Source: JAPWJZ01 sp964575605
GTDB taxonomy: Bacteria > Pseudomonadota > Alphaproteobacteria > Micavibrionales > UBA2020
Length of the DNA stretch: 64,000 nucleotides
Reading direction: 5' to 3'
Assembly (NCBI GenBank): GCA_964575605.1
Contig: CAZNRN010000014.1
Coordinates: forward strand, 27,444-91,443
A program made the position numbers and the translations under genes. Shown piece after piece: positions 56,410 to 64,000 of the stretch. The notes under the pieces are model-generated. The model was not told where the DNA came from and searched no databases. It saw nothing but the letters and a program-made list of their open reading frames with translations. Every line of letters begins with the position of its first letter. Within the stretch, counting starts at the first letter, position 1.

Positions 56410-57606
56410 ATGCCAACCCTTCCCGCCGTCCGCATCGATGAGCATTCAGTCCGCCGCGTAAAGATGGGCTACCCTTGGGTATTCCGCTCCGAGGTCATCA
56501 ACGCCAAGGAAAGCGACGCCATCCCCCCGGGGTCGGCGGTCGATTTCGTGCGCGACAAGGGCGATTTCGTCGGCCGCGGGTTTTATAACCCGAAAGTTCA
56601 GCTGGTCGGCCGCGTGATGACATGGAAGCCCGAGGAAAACCTCGAACGCTTTTTCATCTATCACCGCGTCGAAAGCGCCTGGGTCTACCGCGAAAAACTG
56701 TATCCGGGCCAGCCCTACTACCGCCTGATCCACGCCGAAAGCGACGGGCTGCCCGGGCTTATCGTCGACCGCTTTGGCGATGTCGTGGTCTGCCAGGTGA
56801 ACACCGCGGGGATGGAAACGCTCTGGCCCCATATCGAAAGCGCGCTGAAATCGCTGCTGCGCCCGAAAGAGATTATCCTGCGCAACGACACTGCCGCGCG
56901 GGAGCAGGAAGGCCTCGAGAAAAAACTCGTCGGCCTGATGGGCACGCTGGCCGACCCTGTCGTACAGATTTTAGAAAACGGCGTGAAATTCGCGGTCGAC
57001 GTCATGGGCGGGCAGAAAACCGGCTGGTTCTACGACCAGCGCGACAACCGCGCCTGGGTGTCCAGTCTTGCCAGGGGCGGCTCGCTTCTCGACGTCTTCT
57101 GCCACACCGGCGGCTTCGGCATCACCGCTGCAGCGCAAGGGGCGGAGGCGGTGACCTTTATCGACAGTTCGTCCGACGCGCTGATGACGCTCGATAAAAA
57201 CGCGACCCTGAACGGCGTCGAGCGCAAGTGCCAGATTATCGAGGGCGTGGCCTTCGACATGATGGAAAAACTGCCGCATATGGGGCGCAAATACGAAGTC
57301 GTCTGCGTCGACCCGCCCGCCTTCGTTAAATCGCGCAAGGACCTTGGCCCGGGCATGAAGGGCTACCAGAAACTCGCGCGTCTCGCCGAGCCGCTGATCG
57401 AGCGCAGCGGATACCTGTTCTTCGGCTCCTGCTCGTCGCATGTCGGGGTGAAGGATTTGATCGAGGTTGTCTCGGGCGGCCTCGCCAAATCCGGCCGCCA
57501 TTTCCAGCTGATCAAAACCTCGGGCGCAGGCCCCGACCATCCGGTGCATCCGCTACTGCCGGAAACGCAGTACCTTAAAGGCCTGACGTTCAGGATGCTG
57601 GATTAA
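56410..57606 (+). CDS. rlmI: 23S rRNA cytosine methyltransferase, RlmI family
   Basis: 398 residues. An N-terminal PUA domain (GYPWVFRSEVINA; VDFVRDKGDFVGRGFYNP) is followed by a linker and a class I methyltransferase domain: VMGGQKTGWFYDQRDNRAWV, DVFCHTGGFGITAAAQGA, VDPPAFVKSRKD and FGSCSSHVG, whose Cys is the expected catalytic nucleophile. Family members methylate C5 of a cytosine in 23S rRNA (C1962 in E. coli). It starts three bases after the sirtuin stop. The family is certain; the exact target base is inferred. Confidence 0.88.
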   Translation: MPTLPAVRIDEHSVRRVKMGYPWVFRSEVINAKESDAIPPGSAVDFVRDKGDFVGRGFYNPKVQLVGRVMTWKPEENLERFFIYHRVESAWVYREKLYPGQPYYRLIHAESDGLPGLIVDRFGDVVVCQVNTAGMETLWPHIESALKSLLRPKEIILRNDTAAREQEGLEKKLVGLMGTLADPVVQILENGVKFAVDVMGGQKTGWFYDQRDNRAWVSSLARGGSLLDVFCHTGGFGITAAAQGAEAVTFIDSSSDALMTLDKNATLNGVERKCQIIEGVAFDMMEKLPHMGRKYEVVCVDPPAFVKSRKDLGPGMKGYQKLARLAEPLIERSGYLFFGSCSSHVGVKDLIEVVSGGLAKSGRHFQLIKTSGAGPDHPVHPLLPETQYLKGLTFRMLD

Positions 57607-57632
57607 AAATTTGATGGGGCAGTGCTAGATAA

Positions 57633-58079
57633 ATGCGAATTGTAGCAATCCTATTCGCGGTGATATTTGTCGTCCTGCTTTTCTTGGTTATGAATGGCCA
57701 AACCTACATTTCCCCAGAGGCTCAAGCGTTAAAAAACGCCACTGATTTAAATCCTTCTATACCCAGTGACGAAGAGATTTTTGGAACTTGGACGGGGAAA
57801 AACGAGCAGCTTATCCTTAGCACAGACAATCATTTTAGCCATCAAACGCCTAAGCGCCTCGAAACAGGAACTTGGAAGCGCGACGCTTTTAATCTCCATC
57901 TTACAGGAGACGATTATTCGGGCGGAATGAGGTTCATAAAATTTAACAAAGAATATCTTCTTTTGACCGAGCCGCCAGATTTCAGTGCTATCGAAGGCAG
58001 CGAATGGTTAATACCCGCCATAGGTTCTGCGCTTCACAAAGAAGCGCAGTGGAAGCCGGCAGCTCAGGAAAAGAATTAA
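57633..58079 (+). CDS. Small membrane-anchored or exported protein, unknown
   Basis: 148 residues. An N-terminal hydrophobic segment (IVAILFAVIFVVLLFLVM) is an uncleaved anchor or signal. The remaining part has FGTWTGKNEQLILSTDNHF and TGTWKRDAFNLHLTG, a beta-rich pattern that could be a lipocalin-like or copper-resistance NlpE-like fold, but without enough similarity to name. Base composition is lower in GC than its neighbours (57661-57720 is 43%), hinting at transfer. The 3' end overlaps the convergent next gene by 4 bases. Confidence 0.6.
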   Translation: MRIVAILFAVIFVVLLFLVMNGQTYISPEAQALKNATDLNPSIPSDEEIFGTWTGKNEQLILSTDNHFSHQTPKRLETGTWKRDAFNLHLTGDDYSGGMRFIKFNKEYLLLTEPPDFSAIEGSEWLIPAIGSALHKEAQWKPAAQEKN

Positions 58080-58573
58080 CGCGAACGGCGCGGCGCGCTG
58101 TCGAGCGACGAGCTGGCGTGCTGCGGCCAGAGCTGTTTCATCGTCTGGCGGTCGATCGCGATCGTGTTCGTTTCATCGGTGCTGAGGTAACGGTAAACCG
58201 CGCCCGTGATGGCGACCGCGACGGCCGATGACGCCCCGGTGGTGCCTTCAGTGGTCAGCTGCTCTTTTTCTTCGGGCGGCAGCTGGTTGAATTTCGTCAG
58301 GGATATCACCTTGTCCACGACGTAATAGGTGGGGCTGATGTTTTCGGCGCCGGTCATCAGCGTGCGGGTGTCGGCGGTTTCGCCTTTCTTCAGCTTGCGG
58401 TCGAAGAATTTGAAGTGGTGCGTGTCGTCGGGCAGCGTCAGTTTGGCGGGGTCGCGGCTGTCGACTTCGGCGAACTGCGCGCCGCTCTCGGTGAAAATGC
58501 GCACATAGGTTCGGGTCTGGTAGCCCTCTGCCTTGTCTTTGGCGCTGCTGAAAAGGTCTTTGATACGTTTCAT
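58076..58573 (-). CDS. Unknown protein with C-terminal hydrophobic patch
   Basis: 165 residues from the ATG at 58573, which has GGAG upstream; the longer frame is not supported. The N-terminal two-thirds is hydrophilic and mixed (TRTYVRIFTESGAQFAEVDS; HHFKFFDRKLKKGETADTR), then TGASSAVAVAITGAVYRYLS, which might be a short membrane segment. The end is basic (SAPRRSR). No family is recognised. Confidence 0.6.
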   Translation of the reverse strand: MKRIKDLFSSAKDKAEGYQTRTYVRIFTESGAQFAEVDSRDPAKLTLPDDTHHFKFFDRKLKKGETADTRTLMTGAENISPTYYVVDKVISLTKFNQLPPEEKEQLTTEGTTGASSAVAVAITGAVYRYLSTDETNTIAIDRQTMKQLWPQHASSSLDSAPRRSR

Positions 58574-58650
58574 CGTACACACTCCATTAACAGGTAATGG
58601 GGCAGGTATAGGCCGAAGTTTATGGAATGTCAACGGGGGCTAAAAAAGCC

Positions 58651-59529
58651 TTAGCTTCCAACCATCCCCGTCTCAGGATTGATCTGCATATTGTCGAGCC
58701 AGAAGGTTTTGCCCTCGGCGCCGTCGCCCAGCTTGCCCGCGATGTACTGCGTGATCTGGTCGATGGTATCGGGCGGGAAGGGCGGGTTGACGATTGCGAT
58801 GCCAGTGCCATACATGCGGAAGGTCTCGCCGGGGGCGGCCTTCAGGCGCAGTTCGCTTACCAGCACGTCCTTGATGCTCGAGGCGCGCAGGCCTGTCAGC
58901 AGCTTCATATGCCCGCCGCCGGCCTGTGTATTGTTGGTATCCAGCATCGGGAACCAGACCATATAGCAGCCCTGCGGCCATTTCTTCCAGGCATTGCGCA
59001 GCAGCGCGGGCAGCTCGGCATATTCGGTCTTTATTTCGTATGAGGGGTCGATGACGGTCAAGCCGCGGCGCTCGGGGAAGGGCACGGCTTCAATCAATGC
59101 CTGCAACCCGTCGCCCAGGTACAATTCGGTATTTTCGGCACCGGCCATGGCGCTTTGCAATTCGCTGAATTCGCCGGGGTGGCGTTCGATGCAAACCAGT
59201 TTATCGGAAGCCTTCATCAGGCCGCGCGCGACTGCGGCGGAACCCGGATATTTCTGCAGGCCTTCGCCGCTGTACTTCTTCACGATGGAAAGATAATCGG
59301 CCAGCAGGGGCGAGGTGTCGTCGATGAACTTCGTGATGCCGTTGTCGAATTCCTTGTTCCGCTGCGCCTCTTCGGCCGAGAGGTCATAGATGCCGCGGCC
59401 CGCATGCGTGTCCATGACGCGGAAGCCGCCGGGCTTGGCCTTGAACGCCTTCACCAGCCGCGCCAGGATGGCGTGCTTGTGGACGTCTGCGAAATTTCCG
59501 GCGTGGTAGATATGCTGGTAGGAGAGCAT
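58651..59529 (-). CDS. rlmJ: 23S rRNA adenine-N6 methyltransferase RlmJ
   Basis: 292 residues. The typical start MLSYQHIYHAGNFADVHKHA and AGRGIYDLSAEEAQ are followed by VCIERHPGEFSEL, LYLGDGLQALIEAVPFPERRG (pattern) and the N6-methyltransferase motif here VIDPSYEIKTEY. E. coli-type enzymes have DPPYE, so the second Pro is replaced by Ser, though Asp, Pro and Tyr are kept. The family methylates A2030 of 23S rRNA. There is a short upstream GGACTG ribosome binding site. Confidence 0.92.
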   Translation of the reverse strand: MLSYQHIYHAGNFADVHKHAILARLVKAFKAKPGGFRVMDTHAGRGIYDLSAEEAQRNKEFDNGITKFIDDTSPLLADYLSIVKKYSGEGLQKYPGSAAVARGLMKASDKLVCIERHPGEFSELQSAMAGAENTELYLGDGLQALIEAVPFPERRGLTVIDPSYEIKTEYAELPALLRNAWKKWPQGCYMVWFPMLDTNNTQAGGGHMKLLTGLRASSIKDVLVSELRLKAAPGETFRMYGTGIAIVNPPFPPDTIDQITQYIAGKLGDGAEGKTFWLDNMQINPETGMVGS

Positions 59530-59549
59530 CGGCAGTCCTTAAAGTAAAA

Positions 59550-59587
59550 GAAAAAGCCCCCGGAATGACTTCCAAGGGCTTTTTCTC
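59550..59587 (-). terminator. Rho-independent terminator of the cold-shock gene
   Basis: On the minus strand GAAAAAGCCC ... GGGGGCTTTTTC forms a stem with inner TTGGAA/TTCC pairing, followed by TTTTAC. It separates the cold-shock gene from rlmJ. Confidence 0.85.
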
Positions 59588-59600
59588 GGAAAGTCAGATT

Positions 59601-59807
59601 CTATGCGGCCTTGAGATTGACGGCAGTCATACGACCTTGACGATCGGGGGCCAGTTCGTAGCTCACTTTCTGGCCTTCGTTCAACCCTTTAAGGCCGGAT
59701 TTTTCGACCGCGGAGATGTGAACGAAAACATCCGTTCCACCGCCATCGGGCACGATAAAGCCGAAGCCTTTCTTGTTGTTGAACCATTTTACGGTACCAC
59801 TGGGCAT
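59601..59807 (-). CDS. Cold-shock domain protein, CspA family
   Basis: 68 residues from the ATG at 59807, with AGGAG eleven bases upstream; the longer frame runs into the leader. It starts MPSGTVKWFNNKKGFGFIVP (RNP1 KGFGFI) and has RNP2 as DVFVHI, the nucleic acid-binding motifs of CspA. It binds single-stranded RNA or DNA, often as an RNA chaperone. A leader of over 100 bases before the gene fits the long regulated 5' UTR of cold-shock mRNAs. Confidence 0.93.
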   Translation of the reverse strand: MPSGTVKWFNNKKGFGFIVPDGGGTDVFVHISAVEKSGLKGLNEGQKVSYELAPDRQGRMTAVNLKAA

Positions 59808-59975
59808 GCGAGTCTTCTCCTGAGTATATCGTTTGCATGTAGTATCGCCGGAAATCTCAAAGCCGCGAACGGTTGTTTTTCCAGCCCTAATAGAATTAAA
59901 CCATTTGGATATGACGGGCAATAGACAATCATTTGCCGGAAATTTTCAGCAATAAAAAGACGTTAACGCGCGATT

Positions 59976-60431
59976 TTAGCGGCAGAAATACCGGTCGAGC
60001 GGTGTTATGACATTCGGGCAATTCGGCCAGAGAAGGATGAGCCAGACCGCGCCCGCGTGAATCAGCGCCAGCAGCACGGCGGCGCTGCCCGCATCCTTCG
60101 CGTGTTTCGCATAAGCGTTCCATTCGGATCCCGCGCGGTTCACGACGGCTTCGAGCGCGGAGTTCAGCAGTTCCGCCGCCAGCACCAGCAACACACTGCC
60201 CACCATGAGCGCAAGGCCCGAACGGTGCGGCGCCAGCCAGACCGCCAGCGGGATCATGATGACCGCCAGCGCCAGTTCCTGACGGAAGGCCGCTTCGGAT
60301 TTGAAGGTCGAGACAAGGCCATCCCAGGAATAGAAGAACGCCTTGATGACGCGCGCGATGCCGGTCACCTTGCGCGGCACTTTCTTTTCCGACGGCGGCG
60401 TTTTCAGCTCGGTGATTTTTTCTTCTGCCAT
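59976..60431 (-). CDS. dgkA: Diacylglycerol kinase DgkA
   Basis: 151 residues. A ~30-residue hydrophilic extension precedes the DgkA core: SWDGLVSTFKSEAAFRQELA, then AAELLNSALEAVVNR with the catalytic Glu, and HAKDAGSAAVLLALIHAGAVW. Three membrane helices. It phosphorylates diacylglycerol in the inner membrane for lipid recycling. GGAGG precedes the ATG; the upstream ABC gene ends two bases earlier, so the two are in one operon. Confidence 0.93.
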   Translation of the reverse strand: MAEEKITELKTPPSEKKVPRKVTGIARVIKAFFYSWDGLVSTFKSEAAFRQELALAVIMIPLAVWLAPHRSGLALMVGSVLLVLAAELLNSALEAVVNRAGSEWNAYAKHAKDAGSAAVLLALIHAGAVWLILLWPNCPNVITPLDRYFCR

Positions 60432-60433
60432 GG

Positions 60434-62206
60434 TTACGCCTCCTTTTGCTGGTAGGTGCGGTAGAGGTCGAAAATCGGCCCCGGCTTTACCAATGCTTCA
60501 GCCGCGGGCATATCCGACACAATACGGCCTTTTTCGAGGTAAATAATGCGGTCGAACATCGGCAGCAGGTGCAGGCGGTGCAGCGTCGCGACCACGGTTT
60601 TGTCGCCGAAATGGCTGAAAACGTTCTTGAATATGCGCTCCTCCGTCGGCAGGTCGACGCTACTGGTCGGTTCGTCCAGCAATATAATGTCCGACTGCTC
60701 CGCCGCGAAAAGCCCACGGGAGAGGGCAAGGCGCTGTTTCTGGCCGACCGACAGGTTCACGCCTTTTTCGCGGATATCGGTGTCGAGCCCCTTGGGCATC
60801 TGTTCCAGCACCTGCATGAATTCCGCCAGTTTCAGTGCGCGGAAGATGTCGGTATCGGGCACGTCGAGGCCGAAGCCGACGTTAAACCGGATGGTGTTTT
60901 CAAAAATCTCGGGGTCCTGCGGGATTAGCGTCGTCAGCTGCGACAGTACCGCAAATTCCGACGGCTGGCCGTCGACTGTCACCTCGACGCTCTCGGGCTG
61001 GTGGAGCGCACGCAGCAGCGAGAGCAGGGTGCTTTTGCCCGCGCCGCTGCCGCCGACCAACGCGATTTTCTCGCCGTGCCGCAACGGCAGGTGGATGCCC
61101 GACAGCGTCGCGCCCTCGCCCTGCTTGGTGTGATAGGTGAAGCCGAGGTTTTTGATATCGATGTTCTTCCACACCGGTGCGTCATTGTCGTTTTCGGCGC
61201 GGTGCAGGCGCGCGTGGTCGTCCACCATATTGCGGGTCGCCTTCAAATCAGTAAGGGCGGTCAGCCAGCTGCCATGCATCCAGATAAAGTCGAACATCTG
61301 CCCGCCGACTTTCTCCTGATACATATATATAGTCACCAGCGAGCCCGCCAGAATGGCCGCGCCCGCCTGCATCTGGAACCAGATATAGCCCAGCAAAATG
61401 ACGCTCATGATGATGATCGAGAACATGGTGCCGAAGAAATAGCGCCATTCGTTGATCTTTGCCTCGCGCATAAACGGCGGCATGGTCAGGTTCATCTTCG
61501 ACAGCAGCGTGGCCTGCGAAAATTTCTGCAGGCGCAAAATGACGATGGAAACCATGTTCGATACGAAGTCGTAGAACACGGCGCTGGCGGAATGGCCTGC
61601 CTCGTTCACTTCATCGATCGCCTTGGTCATGCGCTTGTTCATCAGGATGATGACCAGAAGGCTGCAGATAGTGCCCCCAAGACTGACCAGCCCGATATAA
61701 ATGTTGAAGCTGCACAGCATGATGATCGAGCCCGTCAGCATGATAACGCGCTGGAAGCTGATAAAGCTGTTCTCGACAAAGCCCTTCAGCGCGTTCGCCG
61801 CGGTGCGGATGCGGTTGATGCTGCTGCCCGAATGGTGGTCTTGATGCCAGCTCAGGGGGAGTTCGCTCAGGCGGCGGAAGCTTTTGCTGATATAGCTGAT
61901 GAAAATCATCTGGCCCGCGCGGCGCTCGATCACGCGGCCGGGGCCGTGCAGCGTCCACATGAAGAACTGGCAGCCGATAATGATGCCAAGGTATTTCAGG
62001 CAGTCATTGAACAGGTTCGGCCCCGGGTTCTGCAGGGTGTTCACCAGCTTGCCGAACATCCATGGAATGGAGAGCTCGAAGCACATCGCGAAGAGGTACA
62101 TGGTGTGATAGAGCACGATGTACCCGCGCTGCCCTTCCGCATAAGGCCAGACTTCGCGCCAGAGGCGGAAATACGAGAAGTTTTTAAGGGGGTTCAGGTT
62201 CGGCAT
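60434..62206 (-). CDS. ABC exporter, fused permease and ATPase
   Basis: 590 residues. A six-helix membrane domain fills about 25-320, with the type I exporter pattern. The ATPase has Walker A ALVGGSGAGKSTLLSLL at about 389, Q-loop LIPQDPEIFENTIRFN, signature LSVGQKQRLALSRG, Walker B DIILLDEPTSSVD and a switch His (VVATLHRLHLL). One polypeptide would act as half of a dimer. The substrate is unknown; the neighbour dgkA might suggest a lipid, which is speculative. Confidence 0.9.
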   Translation of the reverse strand: MPNLNPLKNFSYFRLWREVWPYAEGQRGYIVLYHTMYLFAMCFELSIPWMFGKLVNTLQNPGPNLFNDCLKYLGIIIGCQFFMWTLHGPGRVIERRAGQMIFISYISKSFRRLSELPLSWHQDHHSGSSINRIRTAANALKGFVENSFISFQRVIMLTGSIIMLCSFNIYIGLVSLGGTICSLLVIILMNKRMTKAIDEVNEAGHSASAVFYDFVSNMVSIVILRLQKFSQATLLSKMNLTMPPFMREAKINEWRYFFGTMFSIIIMSVILLGYIWFQMQAGAAILAGSLVTIYMYQEKVGGQMFDFIWMHGSWLTALTDLKATRNMVDDHARLHRAENDNDAPVWKNIDIKNLGFTYHTKQGEGATLSGIHLPLRHGEKIALVGGSGAGKSTLLSLLRALHQPESVEVTVDGQPSEFAVLSQLTTLIPQDPEIFENTIRFNVGFGLDVPDTDIFRALKLAEFMQVLEQMPKGLDTDIREKGVNLSVGQKQRLALSRGLFAAEQSDIILLDEPTSSVDLPTEERIFKNVFSHFGDKTVVATLHRLHLLPMFDRIIYLEKGRIVSDMPAAEALVKPGPIFDLYRTYQQKEA

Positions 62207-62262
62207 GCCGTATCTCTATCAGCAATCATCCGCCCGGGTAAACAATGTTATTTTTATGAAAA

Positions 62263-62481
62263 TTATTTCTTTTTCACTGGGCAGGTGGAGAAGCCGAAAA
62301 GGGCATAGGCCCCGCATCGCCCCATTGCCGCGTTGGCCAGCAGCGCGCCGCCAAGGAGAGGCCAGAGCAGGCCCTGAAAGCCCCCAAAGGCCCAATAGCC
62401 CAGCATGGCACAACCCAGCACGACGCGCAGCGCGCGGTCCCAGCCGGCAAGATTCACGGGAATGGTTTTCTTGGCATCCAT
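62263..62481 (-). CDS. Small DUF2892-type membrane protein
   Basis: 72 residues from the ATG at 62481 (an in-frame ATG at 62499 is also possible; neither has a clear ribosome binding site). NLAGWDRALRVVLGCAMLGY opens the DUF2892/YgaP-type pattern, followed by WPLLGGALLANAAMGRCGAYALFGFSTCPV (pattern), with two membrane helices and two Cys near the end. Such domains occur alone or fused to rhodanese. Role unknown. Confidence 0.75.
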   Translation of the reverse strand: MDAKKTIPVNLAGWDRALRVVLGCAMLGYWAFGGFQGLLWPLLGGALLANAAMGRCGAYALFGFSTCPVKKK

Positions 62482-62547
62482 GCAACTTATATAAGTCATG
62501 CGGCTGCGGGTGACAAGGCTGCGGAAAAATGTTACCAAAGGCGCCTT

Positions 62548-64000
62548 ATGGCATCGACCCTTATCTTGAGCGTACAGGAAGGCTGCGTCGCTTTCGGAGA
62601 AAAAACCATCTTCGACGGCCTCGCCTTCAATATCCATGACGGCGATAAAATCTCGTTGGTCGGCAAGAACGGCTCGGGCAAGACGACCCTGATGAACATC
62701 ATCACCGGCGAACGCGACATGGACAGCGGCGAGCGCTGGGTGCTGCAGGGCACGACCATCGGCTACCTGCAGCAGGAAGTCGACGTTATCCCCGGCCAGA
62801 CTGTCTACGACTACGTCTTCGAGCAGCTGATGAAAGACGGCATCGAGGAAGCCAACCGTTACAAGGTCGACATGGTCATCCAGCCGCTGGAGCTGAACCC
62901 CAACGACCGCATGGATATGCTCTCGGGCGGGCAGTTGCGCCGTGCGTCGCTGGCGCGGGCGCTGGTGGAGGAACCCGATATCCTGATGCTGGACGAGCCC
63001 ACCAACCACCTTGACCTCGAAGTCATCGAATGGCTGGAACAATACCTCGCCCGTTACCGTGGCGCCGTGCTTTGCGTCAGCCATGATAAAGCGTTTCTGG
63101 CCAATATTTCCAACAAGATCTTCTGGCTCGACCGCGGCCGCATGCGCGTGGCGCCCAAAGGCTTCGCTTTCTTCGACGAATGGTCAGCCATGCTGCTGGA
63201 ACAAGAAGAGCGCGAGTTGCAGAACCGCCAGAAGCTGCTCGACCAGGAAGTCGAATGGGCCAGCCGCGGCGTCAAAGCGCGCCGCAAGCGCAACATCCGC
63301 CGCGTGCACCTGATGCAGGAAGAACGCGCCGCCCTGAAAAAAGACAAAAGCAGCTACCGCCAGATGATGCGCAGGTTGCAGATAGGCGAGATGGAGATCG
63401 ACGAGCTGGGCTCGAAACTCGTCGCCGAATTCTTCAAGGTGGACAAGAAATTCACCGCCGACGACGGGCGCGAGAAAACCGTGCTCAACAAATTCTCGAT
63501 GCGCTTCCAGAAGGGCGACCGCATCGGCATCCTTGGCCGCAACGGCTCGGGCAAGACGACCTTCCTGCGCATGCTGATCGGGGAAATGAAACCCGATATG
63601 GGCAAGGTAAAGCTCGCCCGCGGCATGGAATTCTCGTACTTCGACCAGAAACGCCGCGACCTGCGCCCAGAAGATACGGTGAAGCAGGTCCTCTGCCCGC
63701 AGGGCGGCGAATACCTGCAGGTGATGGATAAGACCCGCCACGTCATCGGTTACCTGCGCGATTTCCTTTTTGATGCCGCCATGGTCGAGCAAAAGGTCGG
63801 CACCCTGTCGGGCGGGCAGAAAAACCGCCTTTTGCTGGCAAAAGTGCTGGCAAACCCCAAGGGCCTCCTTATCCTCGACGAGCCCACCAACGACCTCGAC
63901 ATGGATACGCTGGATATGCTCGAGGAGATATTGTCGGCCTATACCGGAACACTGCTGGTGGTTTCGCACGACCGCGACTTCCTCGACCAGACGGTCAGCA
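62548..64000 (+). CDS. uup: ABC-F ATPase, Uup-like (3' end beyond window)
   Basis: Open from the ATG at 62548 (AAAGG upstream) to the window edge, 484 codons so far. Two ABC domains without membrane segments: first GKNGSGKTT, LSGGQLRRASLARAL and LDEPTNHLD; an interdomain helical linker (about 215-295); second GRNGSGKTTFLRM, LSGGQKNRLLLAKVL, LDEPTNDLDMDTLDMLEE and SHDRDFLDQTV. ABC-F proteins act on the ribosome; the TNDLDMDTL segment and domain layout resemble Uup rather than EttA. The missing 3' part would show the Uup C-terminal coiled coil if present. Confidence 0.85.
   Translation, partial: MASTLILSVQEGCVAFGEKTIFDGLAFNIHDGDKISLVGKNGSGKTTLMNIITGERDMDSGERWVLQGTTIGYLQQEVDVIPGQTVYDYVFEQLMKDGIEEANRYKVDMVIQPLELNPNDRMDMLSGGQLRRASLARALVEEPDILMLDEPTNHLDLEVIEWLEQYLARYRGAVLCVSHDKAFLANISNKIFWLDRGRMRVAPKGFAFFDEWSAMLLEQEERELQNRQKLLDQEVEWASRGVKARRKRNIRRVHLMQEERAALKKDKSSYRQMMRRLQIGEMEIDELGSKLVAEFFKVDKKFTADDGREKTVLNKFSMRFQKGDRIGILGRNGSGKTTFLRMLIGEMKPDMGKVKLARGMEFSYFDQKRRDLRPEDTVKQVLCPQGGEYLQVMDKTRHVIGYLRDFLFDAAMVEQKVGTLSGGQKNRLLLAKVLANPKGLLILDEPTNDLDMDTLDMLEEILSAYTGTLLVVSHDRDFLDQTVS

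Noticed and set aside
1..64000. tRNA or rRNA genes and integrase-flanked island ends
   Set aside because: No tRNA-like cloverleaf, rRNA segment, integrase or attachment repeat was recognised by eye; a covariance search would be needed to exclude small RNAs.

Overview
The window reads as a roughly 60% GC chromosome segment of a flagellated, ubiquinone-using alphaproteobacterium. The support is a CckA-type hybrid histidine kinase next to flhB, perfect CtrA-type TTAA-N7-TTAA boxes, the alphaproteobacterial flagellar order flgB-flgC-fliE-fliQ-fliR-flhB, a stand-alone FlhB C-terminal domain protein, and ubiG. Genus cannot be fixed from sequence alone; a Rhodospirillales/Micavibrionales-like lineage is a guess. 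No rRNA, tRNA, CRISPR array or intact transposase gene was seen.

Layout. 1-9.2 kb: after the end of an unknown gene comes an Rhs polymorphic-toxin locus on the minus strand. It holds a 1723-residue Sec-exported Rhs protein with its own C-terminal tip and an acyl-carrier-protein-like partner gene, then downstream an orphan immunity-like gene, a displaced Rhs core with an HNH-like nuclease tip, its candidate immunity gene and a 67-bp Rhs scar. 9.5-11.4 kb: a DUF1579 protein and a ChrA-type transporter. 11.6-13.9 kb: two paralogous membrane-spanning proteins and a radical SAM enzyme in one apparent operon. 13.9-29.2 kb: an accessory block with a 1049-residue nucleotidyltransferase/zincin effector-like protein, Sel1 and ankyrin proteins, small hydrophobic proteins, greB, a DUF2079-like membrane protein and a Sel1 + double AAA+ (CbbX/EccA-like) ATPase.

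29.3-39.6 kb is the conserved motility and cell-cycle core: cckA, an EF-G fragment gene of domains III-V only, a secreted protein, flhB-fliR-fliQ-fliE-flgC-flgB on the minus strand, and divergently flhX-like, an 87-residue protein, fliO, fliP, a DUF3137 protein and a redoxin. 40.2-45.2 kb is a second accessory block: two ankyrin paralogues, an MFS transporter preceded by an unlisted 40-residue ORF, a Sel1-like protein and an unknown. 45.2-64 kb is mostly housekeeping: metallophosphoesterase, comF, several SAM methyltransferases including ubiG, rlmI-like and rlmJ, ompW with a homopolymer frameshift, a sirtuin, a cold-shock protein, dgkA, ABC exporters and a Uup-type ABC-F protein cut by the window edge.

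The most unusual pattern is a short C-terminal tail, K-P-[ILV]-x-[LI], within the last 7-15 residues of seven mostly unrelated accessory proteins (four ankyrin proteins, three membrane or hydrophobic proteins). Five of their transcription units have clear TTGACA/TTGATA-N17 promoters, and a Sel1-double-AAA+ ATPase lies among them. I propose this as a candidate sorting or secretion tag system; that function is inference.
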